Origin: Lomentospora prolificans
Lineage: Eukaryota > Ascomycota > Sordariomycetes > Microascales > Microascaceae
Length of the DNA: 64,000 nucleotides
Direction of reading: 5' to 3'
NCBI GenBank assembly: GCA_029532625.1
Contig: JARFXM010000011.1
Location: 2,046,001 to 2,110,000 of the forward strand
The position numbers were made by a program, and so were the translations under genes. The notes beneath the pieces were generated by a model. The model was not told the origin of the DNA. It saw only the letters and a list, made by a program, of their open reading frames with translations, and ran no database searches. This document shows positions 24,742-36,052 of the stretch, piece by piece (the first letter of the stretch is position 1; each line of letters opens with the position of its first letter).

Positions 24742-27563
24742 TGTGAAAGTCTGATATGTGTAGGAAAAAGGGCTTAATCAATTGCCGGCAATAGAATGAA
24801 GGAAGATGACTGCTCGAGGATGAGGAACAGTCTATCTAAGAGGAGAGGTTTGGTATTGCGCGAAAAATGATGTCGTGATGTGATGATGAAAGTTTAAGCC
24901 GGAGGGACGAAAGGAAAGAAGGGAGGAAGAAAAAAAACGATCTTTGTTATTAAAGCGCACCGAGACTCCGTAGGTCCGTTAACGGACAATGCATTCTGAT
25001 AGGCAGGTCTGGTGGGGAGTATTGCCGAGTACAGGTACGCCGAAGCCGACCTAGGGTGGGCCGCTCTACATAGGCAGGGGAATGCCTGCAGCCTGCTCGC
25101 AGTCAGTCTAGAAATCCGACTCACTTGCAGAGAATTCTTCACTAGTCCCAACAGACGTCACCCTGTCTTGGATAGGGTTACCCTTGTGCTTAATAGTACC
25201 AGGGAGGAAGACACTTCGTCGTTAGTGGATTGGCCTGTGCCAGCAGTGACTCTTCTTACACCTTGGTGGGAAGTTTAGGGGCACGGCACACTTTGTTGGA
25301 TTGTACAATACCGAAAAGTACATCCCTAAAAGACCATCTGTTCCGCAAGCCTTGCTCATCCCACTATCCTCGGTTAACCTCACGAAAACAGCGCTTGAAG
25401 CGCCTGGTCCAGCAACGCAACAAATATTAATATTTTTGGTCGCCGGACTCTTCTTGTTTTCCGGGAGTGGATTCCGGCTTTGCTCCATCCTCCGATCGTC
25501 CTAGAGGCGCTGGAACTCCTGAGGTAACCTCCTGCAGCTTCAGCCCATGTGGCATAACAAAACCTAGAGGGATCAGAGGTGCAATCGCACAGAGCGCTTT
25601 AGCTGGCCTGGCTGACAACATGTTTGCAGCATTGAGGAAACTTAAGTGAACATAATGATGCAGACGTGCATTGGTGCACAACGTGCGATGTATTGGCTAC
25701 CGTATGCTCGAAGCAGAGTACGGATGTTCGCTGGTACGTTGCTACCCGGCCCCATCGAGCCGAGCCTTTCCTAATGGACGAGTAAGCTCCTCGTGGCTGG
25801 AAAATCCCTCGGCATCGTCACCCGCACAATCGAGACATCTCGTGCAACAGAAACAACGCGACTCTGATTTGTACTTGGGTTTTCCGTCAGGAAAAAACAG
25901 GAAAAACAGGAATACAGGACGGCGTCTCTCAAATGGTAGTTATGCGTGCTGCCCCCTTTGCCTCCCAAGTGACGCCCTCCTTGCTCAACAAACAGCAAAC
26001 GGTTGTGCCTCATGGTTGGCCGGTATTTAAGAATATTCCATGAGAGCTTCGGATAGTCCTACTGGTAAAAATCCTCCGAGCTCAGCTAGCAACCTTGCTG
26101 GGCAGGAGGCGCTGCTTCGGACCTCCATATCTCCCAGCTCTAATTACATGATCTCCACTTCCCGGCGTGGACTTGGTACAGTATGTGCCAAGAGAATTCT
26201 TCAAAATAACACTGTATAATATCCTCGGACGCCCACCACGGGAATTGTTTCGGCTATTTCTCGGAGCATGGATGCTTACGTGATCACTGCCGGCCTGCGC
26301 CTCCCATTAAATTAATTAGGTTGCTACCAGCAAAGGTCAGGCATGGGACTCGCTGGTTGAAAATCCTGCTTCTAATCATCCTCCCCTCCCCTTCAGAATT
26401 CACTTCCCTCGTCGCAACCCGTCAACTCTTTTATCACTCCTCCTCAAAATTCCATCTCCCTTGTTGACGTTAGCACCTTCTAGCAATTCGATACACGGCG
26501 CAACGATAGGCATCTGGATTCTGTACGAATTGTAATCGCTACATTACCCACCTCGACGTACTCGATTTCCATCACCAGCCGCAAACACCACACTCGACTG
26601 GCGGCACACCAAAGCTCGTATCTAGCGGGATTCATCTTCCATCTTCACTCTAGCCAGGAGGTCTCAGTGAAATCGCCATTGTAGACTCGACGCGGCCATC
26701 GTCTGCGAAGATCAGCAACTGGGTAAACCATCTCGTCCTTCGAAGAACATCTTCAGGGGCTCCTGTACACTCCCAGTCCTATTCCATTTGAGTAGAGAGG
26801 TATTACGCCACCGGTTGCATCAGATTGTGGTGGTTCCACACACTTTTAGGACGTCATTCTTGGGTTGTGGGCAAACCTTCTAGGCCAGGCACGTGACCGG
26901 AAGGAGCCAACCACTCTTAAAAGGCTCATCGCATCTGTCGACATCCACCGCAAGACTTTAAGTGGTTTAAAGGTCTCGCAGTGTGGAATCTCATTTCTCG
27001 CTGGGTATTCAACCCTGGTCAAAACCCGTATCGTGAGCGACCTTAAGAGAAGTGACTAGAGAAGGACCGACTGTCTGCCCTCTGAACTATTACGACCAGC
27101 TTCGTACTTCCCTTAGGCGTCCTAAGACACTGCTTAACATTATCCCTACGTACGATCCTATCTAGGCCGACTAAAGGGTCTAGAAGGCTTGGAAATAGGA
27201 AACGGTGAACGGAAGGCAGATAAGTATATCTCGCCGGATAGACGATCTCTTGAGGAGGTGGCCGAGCATTTGACTGCCGGAGCCCTATTAGACGAAACGA
27301 AGGATTGTGAAGCCTTCGACTCTCAAAAGTATCCGCTACGCCCATTCTGAGAAAGGCCAACCTCTCTCTTAACACCCATAGTTCGACCAAAGCTCTTTGA
27401 GAAACTCTCAAAGCCCTCGCCGTATTTACCCATCTAAGAGCGGGAGCACAGAGGACTTGTTAAAATCCTGGCCTCTTGCCAGGTCTCCTCTATCCGCGGC
27501 CACTCTGATATCCGATTCCAACACGCACCTCCTACTGCAACGTATTTCACATATACCACCACA
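24742..27563. other. Divergent intergenic, citrate synthase / Seb1-like
   Basis: A 2.8 kb divergent interval. From about 26380 the plus strand is rich in short pyrimidine tracts and CCATC/CACC motifs, as in fungal 5' untranslated leaders, so the Seb1-like transcript may begin near there, possibly with leader introns. The 24742-25000 part is presumably the citrate synthase promoter. I see no supported coding sequence. Confidence 0.45.
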
Positions 27564-30223
27564 ATGTCTGCCGTTACGGAGCTAGAAACTGGCCTCACCG
27601 CCATGCTTCAATTCAAACCTCCTGGTGTATCAACGTCTAGAATTAAGACTCTGACCGACCTCTGCCAGAAGAACATCAAGGTAATCGCTATCCTCTTAGG
27701 CTTCATCGAGGATTGTTGTCGTAGCTAACGTCAACACGCTTGTAGGATGAATTTCTAATTGTCCAGAAGTTTTACACACATTTTAAGAAAGCTCCCGGCA
27801 CCCACAAACTTGGTGTCCTCTACCTCATTGACTCTGTTGTAAGGAAATGGGTCGAGCAGGCTAAGCAGAACAACCAAGAAATTTCTAGCAGTGCCCAAGA
27901 CGGCACGTTCGCTGCCGGCGTGTTCCGAGTAACTGAGATCGTTCCGGCCTTGATGGACAACATCATTCAGTCCGCCCCAGCTGATCAAAAGGTATGTTTG
28001 AAGATTTGTTTCACGACGGCTAGCCTCGTAGTCATCTGTATCATGGCGCCCTGGAACCCGTCTCCGTTACCCTCTCTTCCCTTGCTTCACGGAAGCGTCT
28101 TCTCGGTCTGTAGAGGAATACTGCCGTGTGGCCCAGGCTCATATCCCCGCGTACACACTCCGTATGACCCATGTGGCCTTAGAGCCCCGCGGCTTTTATG
28201 GACATGATGACCGATGCTCCCTCTGGCGTACATACGGAAACTGCACTCGTACTTACTAGATTTGTTCTTCCCATTGTAGGATAGGATTAAGAAACTGGTC
28301 GATATCTGGGAGCGAGCCCAGACCTTCCCTGCCAGTTATATTGCGAAATTCCGACAGCAGCTTGCCGAAGGTGCACCAAGTATGTACTCTCCTAGGCGTT
28401 CTTCGACTTTGCGGCGTGTGACCGCGGCGCGTCCGTCCCTTAGACTTTTGATCAAACCCGACAATAGAACTAACACGAAACGTAGACGCATCCACTACCC
28501 CTCCTGGAAGCCCTCCCCCCGGTCTGCCTGGCTCGGAACATGTAAACCGAAGTGGCGCGCATCCAACTCCCTCCCAGGCTACCGGCTCGGCCCCGCCGCC
28601 TAGCGGTGCCAATATCATGGAGGTCCTTGCCAACATTGCGAAGCAAAGTGCTGCGGTTCCTAAACCCTCTGGGACTCCCCCAGTCGCCTCGAACACCTCT
28701 ACCCCCCCTGTTCTGGCGAGTGCGTATGGCGTGCCACCCGCGACTACTCTAGCCAACCCCACTTATCCCCAAGTGCAGCAACCCGTGGCGGCCACCACTA
28801 CCACAACTTTGCCTACGAGTGCGGCTGGTTACGCCAGTCAGTTCCTTGCCGGACTAAACCCTTCTCAGAATGTCAGCATCCCGGCTCTCAACACTCCGGC
28901 GTATCCTGCCGCGATGCCACCCGCCCAGCCTGCTGCTGCTCCAGCTGCTCCATCCAACCCCGCCGGCGCCCCTAGCATCGATCAAGTCATGTTTATCAAG
29001 ACTCTTGTTGATCAAGGGCTCAAGCCTGAGCAGATCTCCGTGATCCTCCAGGCCATGTCGAGCGGCGCCGCTGCTCCTATGGCCCCCGCTGCTCCTGCTA
29101 TGCCGAACTACGGACAGCCGCAAAATGGTGGCTGGGGCGCCAGTGGCCACGGAGGCCACGACTCCCATGACGCCACCGACCGCAGGGGGTACGGGAACCG
29201 CTCACGTTCAAGGTCCCCTGACCGTTGGGGTGGTGGACGAGACTCCCGTGGCGGTTACGATAAGCATTCCAACCGTCGCTCTACTAGCCGTGAGCGCGGT
29301 GGTAGGGGTGAATATCGCCACCGCAGTCCTATGGGACGTCGTGGCAGTCCCGCCGACCGCCCTCACGAGACGCCCAAGAAGCGGGTTGAGATTGACCATA
29401 CGCTACGACCCGGTCACATTAAAGTCTTGAGCCGAACGCTTTTCGTCGGAGGTGTCACGTAAGTCATTCGCTAACGGCTTAAGCTTGTCTTCTTTCTCTA
29501 ACATCATTCTCTAGTTGCTCTCAAGCGGAGCTTCAAGACCTTTTCGGCAGGGTTGGCCATGTGCAATCCGTTATTATCAATAAGGAGAAGCGACATGCCT
29601 TCGTCAAGATGCTTACCCGCGAATACGCCATAGCAGCGAAGAATGCCATGGGCGAATATAAATCTGGAGGGTTGGCTCTCCGGGTAAGTCCTCTTTTCCC
29701 ACGTGCGACCTGTTGCTTGAAGAAAATATCGACTGACCTTTGTTAGACTCGTTGGGGCGTGGGTTTTGGTCCCCGAGATTGCTGCGACTACGAAACGGGC
29801 ATAAGCGTCATCCCCATTAACCGCTTGACCGAGGCTGATCGAAAGTGGTTGCTAACCGCTGAATACGGAGGAACCGGCGGTGCCCCAATCGAGACTGGAA
29901 TTAGTGTGGAGGAGCCTGATATCGAGATTGGTGCTGGTGTATCCTCCAAGGCCATCAGCCGCCGTGTCCAAACTGACAAGGGTGGTGCGCATGGCCCCAA
30001 GTCATCGCGTCCCCGCGAGGAGGAGTTCCAAGGCCATGGCCGAAGTGACCGTAACCGACACAGGGACGTCCGCCGTGATGATGAGGGCACCTCGAACCGA
30101 GATAGCCAATACCAGAACCCCCTGAATCCCAACCTTATCCCGCCAGGCTACGCCTATGGCATGCAATCAATGCCCACCTACCCCGGCTATCCCTATTCTC
30201 AAGACAAGCCCAACGGCGCTTGA
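27564..30223 (+). CDS. seb1: Seb1/Nrd1-like RNA-binding protein with polymerase II CTD-interaction domain
   Basis: A nuclear factor that binds the phosphorylated C-terminal domain of RNA polymerase II and nascent RNA, acting in transcription termination and 3' end choice (Nrd1 in budding yeast, Seb1 in fission yeast). Six exons (27564-27680, 27746-27991, 28280-28379, 28486-29458, 29515-29683, 29747-30223) join in frame to 693 residues. Residues 1 to about 154 form the CTD-interaction domain (LGVLYLIDSVVRKWVEQA). A Pro/Ala/Gln-rich linker follows, then an Arg/Ser and Gly-rich region around residue 390 (SRSRSPDRWGGGRDSR). An RRM at about 463-540 has TLFVGGVT and KRHAFVKM. The C-terminus is Pro/Tyr-rich. 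The domain order matches Seb1 and metazoan SCAF4/8. It converges with the WD40 gene. Confidence 0.92.
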
Positions 30224-31098
30224 AGTCGGCGTTAGCCTTGATGGACTGGGATTTCCGAGAGGTCACTCGAAATCGTGTAACACCGCAAAATTTGCATGCA
30301 TCGGAGTCTGCATTCTGTTTCGAGACTCGGTCTCATTTTTCATTTTCTGTTCAAGGGTGGTATTTTGATTCGTCCCCTGCATATACGGATACGGCTGTTT
30401 CCTCGGCAAACCTCAAAGAGTTTCTGACTTCCTTCACGTTGGACGGTGGCATTGTGCTCATTCTTTACGGAGTATAGGTGGAATAAATGAGTCTGTAATA
30501 GCGAAGGATGTCGTTTTATTCTTCTTTAATTTGTTTTGTTTTCTCACTTGAGCACGGAACATGGATGCCATGACACGTAAGCCTGCCGAGCTTAAGGGTT
30601 TTCGGACATGCAAGACAAGGATATTTATTCCTCGTTTCTTACGCTGTATTCAAATATGTTGATTGAAAAAAAGAGGATGCGCTCCATTTCGTTCGTTTCC
30701 TTTGGTTCCGGTATGCATTTTTCTAATAGCAGTTTCGACGCCTCATTCTTTATCTGCTGTGAGATGTCTGGTCGTAATAGATATCTGCCTTCAAGTATAT
30801 CGATTTATATACGGCCTTCTTCATAGGCAATAAGGAACCGACTACTCTGTTGTAACACATGATTTGAAAGACTGCCTAAATTCTCCTAGGGTAAACAGCA
30901 GCCCCAAAAAGGCCATCAATTTCGTTGCAGGTTCGATTGTATATCTGCTCCCCGTTGATCAAGATTCTTCACTATTCCTATTCACCACGTCCCTCTCTCC
31001 CAAGAAAGAAATGGCGACTGCGGCTGTTTCCATCCAGTTCAACTGCGGGGAGTCGCCGCTAGGTCAAAAACCATTACCGAGCGAGACCGCTCCAAGAC
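30224..31098. other. Convergent 3' intergenic, Seb1-like / WD40 gene
   Basis: About 0.9 kb between two genes that point at each other, T-rich on the plus strand. It presumably holds both 3' untranslated regions. I see no gene. Confidence 0.6.
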
Positions 31099-34000
31099 TT
31101 AGTTAGAATCGAGAGATATGGCTTCGACGTCGTCACGGTCCACCTCCATTTCAAAGTTCGCAGAATCTTCGTCCTCTCCTCTCATCTCCTGCTCGTACTC
31201 GAGTTCATAATCCATGTGTTCAACCATCCACACATCCACCTGCGAGGCAGCCAGCTCCGCCTTAACTTCCGGCGCCAACGCCTGCCAATCGAGGTCTTCC
31301 TTGCAGTTGCGTTCGTGTTGCGCAGTGGCGGCGCAGTGATCCTGCGTCGGCTGGGCGTAGACGAGCCTGTTGCGTGCACAACGCCAACTCACGTTCCTGC
31401 GCCCGGGAGAGGACATGTTTTCTTGCTGGTGCCTCTCAAAAGAGCCTAGAAGCGGGGCCGAGACGTCGTCCCCGACGTGAGCCTCGGCGCGGTAGAGGTT
31501 CAAGGAAGGGTAGTTTGGTCCCTGGAAAACACCTAAGACCGGATTAGGGTGTTTTATAAGCTGACCCCGAGTAATGTACTGTCTAGCGCGGACCACACCG
31601 GAGTCCGGGTCGATAGAGGTTTGGGTTCCATCTGGGGGAGGAGGCTCCGGGTGAGGTATGTAGGGTTTGGGACGACGGAAGGAGCGAGTCGTCCTGCCAT
31701 CGCCAGTGGGGAGATGGACAAAGTTTCCCGCCATATCATCCTCCTTATCAACTGAGAGGAGGTAGACCCGCCCGCTCGCATCTCCAATTGCGAGTTTCGC
31801 GAAGTCTGGGGAGAAGGCTCCTGCGGAGACCGGGCCGGTAACCTCCAAGAGGTCTCTGATCAGAGGATTTTCATGGCGCACGTTCCAGATCTTAACGACG
31901 CCATCCGAACCCCCGGTATACAGTCGATCCATCGTGCTCCCCCAGGCGGTAAACTTGACACCCACATCCTCCCTTTCCCTATCACCACTATACTCCTCGA
32001 TAGGTTCGCCGTGACAGAGGATATGGATCGGCCTATTACCCCGAGCCGTGTCCCACACGTAAACCTTGCCATCCGTTGCCGCGGCAGTGACGTAGAAATA
32101 TCCAGGGCTGTTGGGCCGGATCGTGAGCTCATTGATGTCGAGTGAGTAGCAATCGAGAATCTGCGTGAAGCCGTAAAATTCAGCAGAGGCACCCACGGTA
32201 GCCACGTTGTTCTCGGGTCGCAGTACCGCGTTCGTGCTACCCGTTTTGTTTGAGAGCGTGAAGACACGAATTTGAGTACGAACATTATACTCAGCCTTAT
32301 TTATACCAACGGAGGTGGCGACGATGAAGATAGGCTTTGTCGGATGCCACATCACCTCGAAAACGTTCTGAGCCATGGGGATTCCCAGCGAGACCTCACC
32401 GCCGGTGAGGACGTTGAACATCCTCATTACACCGCTATTCCTCTTATCTTCGGGGATGTCGTTATCATCCGCGCTGACAGCTCGAGGAGAATACCCGACA
32501 AGCAGATGGTAACGGGATGCTTCAGCTATACCCCATTGGAGGGTAGCAGGGTAGTATGCCCAACCGTCCGACTCTCCGGGCTGACCTTCGGGACCGCCGA
32601 CCCTACCGCCGAATTCCTTATAAGGACTTGAGGAGACATTGTTGGGGTTTACACGATAAACCCTTACGGCTTGCGCCTGGACATCGGATGCTGTAGCTAC
32701 GAAATGGGAATCACATTTGGAAGCGACAACAAAGTTGACGTTTGCGTCATGTGGCCAGGTCCCTACCAGCTCCATAGAGCTGCCTGTATCCTCAACCCTC
32801 CACACCTTAACGGTTCGGTCAAAACTCGAAGTGTAGGCTAGATCTAGCTTCTCGTCGTAGTCCGACGACACCACGGATGCATACAGCCAAGGATCTTGAC
32901 TCTGCCGCATCGCCTCAGTCGAGTTTTCACCCTTAGCAACTACCGGTCTAGGGATACGGTGATCCGGGAATGCGCGTAGTGTTCCGGCACTAGTAGAACA
33001 TAGCAGCAAATTCCCCGGTTTATTGTACTGTTGGTTGTGGGAGTCGGAGTGTTCCGTCGTGCCGCAAACGAAACTCGAGTTAGACACCCAGGATATAGTA
33101 ATAATATCTCCTGCGCAGTCCGTCCATTCCTGACGTAACTCAAGGGCATCTTCCCGCACCCTAAGCATCTCATCCTTGATACCGCCAAGGTTCCCTCTTC
33201 GGCCGAATAGCGACCGACCCTCGATCTCTCGCTTGAGAAGAACGGAGGAGGCTCTGTTAGTATATGAGAGCGTCCTTGCCGTGTCAAACGTATCGCGTCT
33301 TAGAGTATAGGTCCTTGGCGTTTTTGTCACGCGGCCATAGTTAACATCCACGAGGAACCAGTAGAGATCAGTGTCGTCTCGCCCGCTAACAGGCCCCTGG
33401 AACTTTATCTTTGCAGGCAAATCCTTGGCGATATTCGGCTCCCGTCGCAAAATCTTTCCGAGCTCACGTAACGGATTTCTTGGGGCCTTCGGGAGAGTGA
33501 CTAACTCCCTGGCCCGCTGTCGGACATATTCAATTTCCTCCGCGCTAAAGTCCACGTGGTATGTGAATGGCTCCTTCAGCGTGTCCAGACCCAAGGAAGC
33601 GACTTGGTTCCCGCGAAGCGCAGCCGCAATCGCCCTCCTTTCGTTCAGGTCGAGATAGGGTCTTCTTCCGTCTAGCTTGAACCAGCGGTTCTGCGCCGAG
33701 GTCGCGTCTACAATGTCCCTGGAATCGCCCACGAGGCTCGCTCCTTCCTTGTTCTGCGACCTCCATTCCTGAACGCGCGCTTTCGCCCGGTAATTAACCG
33801 GTGAGACGTCCTGTATAACAGTTCGTCGAATATACTGGCTTGAGAGCTTAGGGGTCGTAGGAGAGCGAATCTGATCCGGTGATCGAGGTTTGGAGACGTG
33901 TAGAGGTGTTGAGCCCCGATTAGCTTCGTGGATGAGTTGCAATGTCGGCGACAAGGCACTCTAGATGGCGGCGTGGTCAGCCTAGGCTTTTCTATGCTAA

Positions 34001-34269
34001 AGATAGTGGCGAGGCCTTACTTCTTCTAATTCTAACTCTCTTGTAGAGTCGCCATCAGGAGTCCTCAGTCCAGAGTCTTCCAGCTGCCTACTATTGGCAA
34101 GGCGCCGTCTCTTCCTTGGTGGATCACGGTCAAACTTAATGACCAGGGGCTGCGAAACCCGACGAGAAGAGGCCTCCACATGCCACCCTTCCGAGGGAGC
34201 AATATCGTCTCCGGTCAGATCGATGAAGACCTTATAGCTTGTGGGATATGTTAACGGCGTAGCCGGCAT
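31099..34269 (-). CDS. Large WD40-repeat protein, probably nuclear
   Basis: Two exons (34021-34269, 31099-33960) join in frame to 1,036 residues; the intron has a CTGAC branch site and a TAG acceptor. The N-terminus holds a SUMO-interaction-like core, KVFIDLTGDD (residues 13-22), and a basic cluster RDPPRKRRRL that could be a nuclear localisation signal. Residues of roughly 100 to 350 are charged and helical. WD40 repeats follow, for example SSFDRTVKVWRVED, TDGKVYVWDTARG and GGSDGVVKIWNVRHE. The C-terminal tail is acidic and ends ISLDSN. WNVR resembles the WDxR motif by which WD40 receptors dock on DDB1-CUL4 ubiquitin ligases, so a receptor role, perhaps in chromatin silencing like fungal Raf1/DIM-9, is possible. 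That is inference; the WD40 assignment is firm. Confidence 0.88.
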
Positions 34270-34369
34270 TTGAACTCATCACGCGACTTCTTGTATATGA
34301 ATGGACACGATCCGGATATAGTGTCGCGAACTTAGGGAGATACGACATACCTCATACTCGCCTCGAATG

Positions 34370-34655
34370 TTTATTTTGAAGTGGGGGCTTCGAGGTTTCA
34401 AGTTGTAAAGAATTATATGAAACTAATGTATTTTGGTTTAAACATAAAAAAGAGTAGCTTAGTCATAAATTAATAACAACTATTAATAGGGTTTTAAAAA
34501 AAAAAATTCTTAATAATAAATATATATATATATATTATAATATTAGATAAATAGATAATACAGTATTTTTATAAAAAATAATATTTTCAAAGGCATTATA
34601 GATAAGGTCATATATTATAAGCTAAAAATATTTTCCTAAATCGTACTCTTCCTTG
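34370..34655. repeat. AT-rich block
   Basis: Very AT-rich DNA containing A and T runs and an (AT)n tract near 34520-34536. In a genome of otherwise balanced composition this looks like a repeat degraded by repeat-induced C-to-T mutation, or a small AT island. Confidence 0.6.
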
Positions 34656-34718
34656 TAGATTCTCTACTCATGATGGCATCATCGAGTTACTGAAAGATTG
34701 CAAAGTTTCGTAAGTCTT

Positions 34719-35629
34719 TGTTCTGATCTTGGGTCGTGACGCCTTGTGTTACGACCATATTCTAGATATGGCCATCATAGCTGGCTAGATGACGCTGTGG
34801 GCAGCTGTCATCGCTGCCATGGAATGCTTTCAGCAGCTGTTATGGGACGCCATAGCAGCTGGCGCCATCTCAGCGTTGGATCTACGAGCCAGCTGTTCGA
34901 TAATCTCTACAGCACCGACCATGGCACAGACCACATCCCCATGATATAAAGGAAGGCACTTGACCGAGGGCTTGCCTTGATAAGTTCCTTCCTTATTCAA
35001 CCCACTATATCTTGAACTGAGCTTCATTGCACTTGTGTGTGTTCTGCTTTCCCACGCCCTTTGGGTTGTAATGCCTCTTAGCCTTTGCCATTGCTAGCTG
35101 AGAAGGCGCAACACCTTGCTCACAAGCTGCAAAGCTGCTTATAAGCGTGAACATAGATATACGAGATATCACATTAGTACGCGATGACATATACGATACT
35201 ACTAGCATTAGCTAGAAGGCAAGAGTATAAAGCTATAATGAAGAGAGTAATATGATTAATTGATGATTCCCATAGGATCTTGTCTAGCTTGCTAGATATA
35301 GCATGCTTCCTTTTATATTGCAAGGGAGTACTGCCTGGCAAGTCAGGCATGTCTTCCGTTATTCCTATGGCCCTTGTGCGCTTCCTGCTCCTCGTAGTTG
35401 TAATAATACCTGACTCTTCAGCCTTCTCCTCCTTTATATGAAAAGGGAAAGGATGCATGCTAGACTAAGAGAGAAGATTCCTGGATTAATCACTTATTTT
35501 ACTTTTTAAAGTGCACTCTTGCTAGTTAGCAGCGACTAGCTGTGTAAGAATCTCTTTTCAGAAACCGTGTTCATGCTTGCAAGCAGCTCAGCAGCTTGTG
35601 AGCAGGCATCCCGACCCAAGGTCACAACA
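34719..35629. mobile_element. Candidate degraded mobile element with inverted ends
   Basis: The two ends form an inverted repeat: 34719-34744 matches the reverse complement of 35604-35629 at 22 of 26 positions, around a shared CTTGGGTCG core. A second inverted pair, 35118-35156 against 35565-35603, matches at 32 of 39, and six of the seven differences are transitions, as expected after repeat-induced point mutation. Inside lie TGTTACGACC at 34748, which resembles the start of a fungal retrotransposon LTR, a CAGCTG-rich stretch (34795-34880) and a TATAAA-like box near 34945. No transposase or reverse transcriptase frame remains and no clear target duplication is visible. It could be a non-autonomous DNA element or a solo LTR. 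Confidence 0.5.
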
Positions 35630-36052
35630 GCTATAGTAAATTTTACCATGCTACATAGATATTGGTTGCTCCTCAGTTGGGCGCTTTGCTTAGATATTGC
35701 TTTTGTTTATTCTCAAGGTCGTCCCTTTATGACTTAAGATACCTGTGAGGGCATGTCTCCAGCAATGTCCTTGACATGAAGGTGCATGTCAACTTTTGAT
35801 TTTCGCTGGATATATTAAAAAAGTGCATTACCACAACTGTTGATTAGAATGCAATTTCTCAAAGACAAGCCGGTATCTACAGATCTGAAATTCTATTTGA
35901 CACCTCAACATGATATGTCTAGACATGCTACTATGCTCCGCTGTACGCCAAAGAGCGATGGAGAAATCCTTTCCTACACCAACTTAACATACAAGCAGCC
36001 TCGACGGACTGAAGAATACGAGACATCAGAAAGCCTTCCCTCCTTAGCTTGC

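Larger units (their letters stand above)
34270..36052. other. AT-rich, repeat-bearing intergenic interval
   Basis: The first 100 bases belong to the WD40 gene's upstream region. About 34370-34650 is strikingly AT-rich (roughly four fifths A+T by eye) with TA repeats. The element with inverted ends listed at 34719-35629 follows. The last 400 bases up to 36052 lead to the 3' end of the acyl-CoA synthetase gene. No open reading frame here looks real. Confidence 0.65.
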
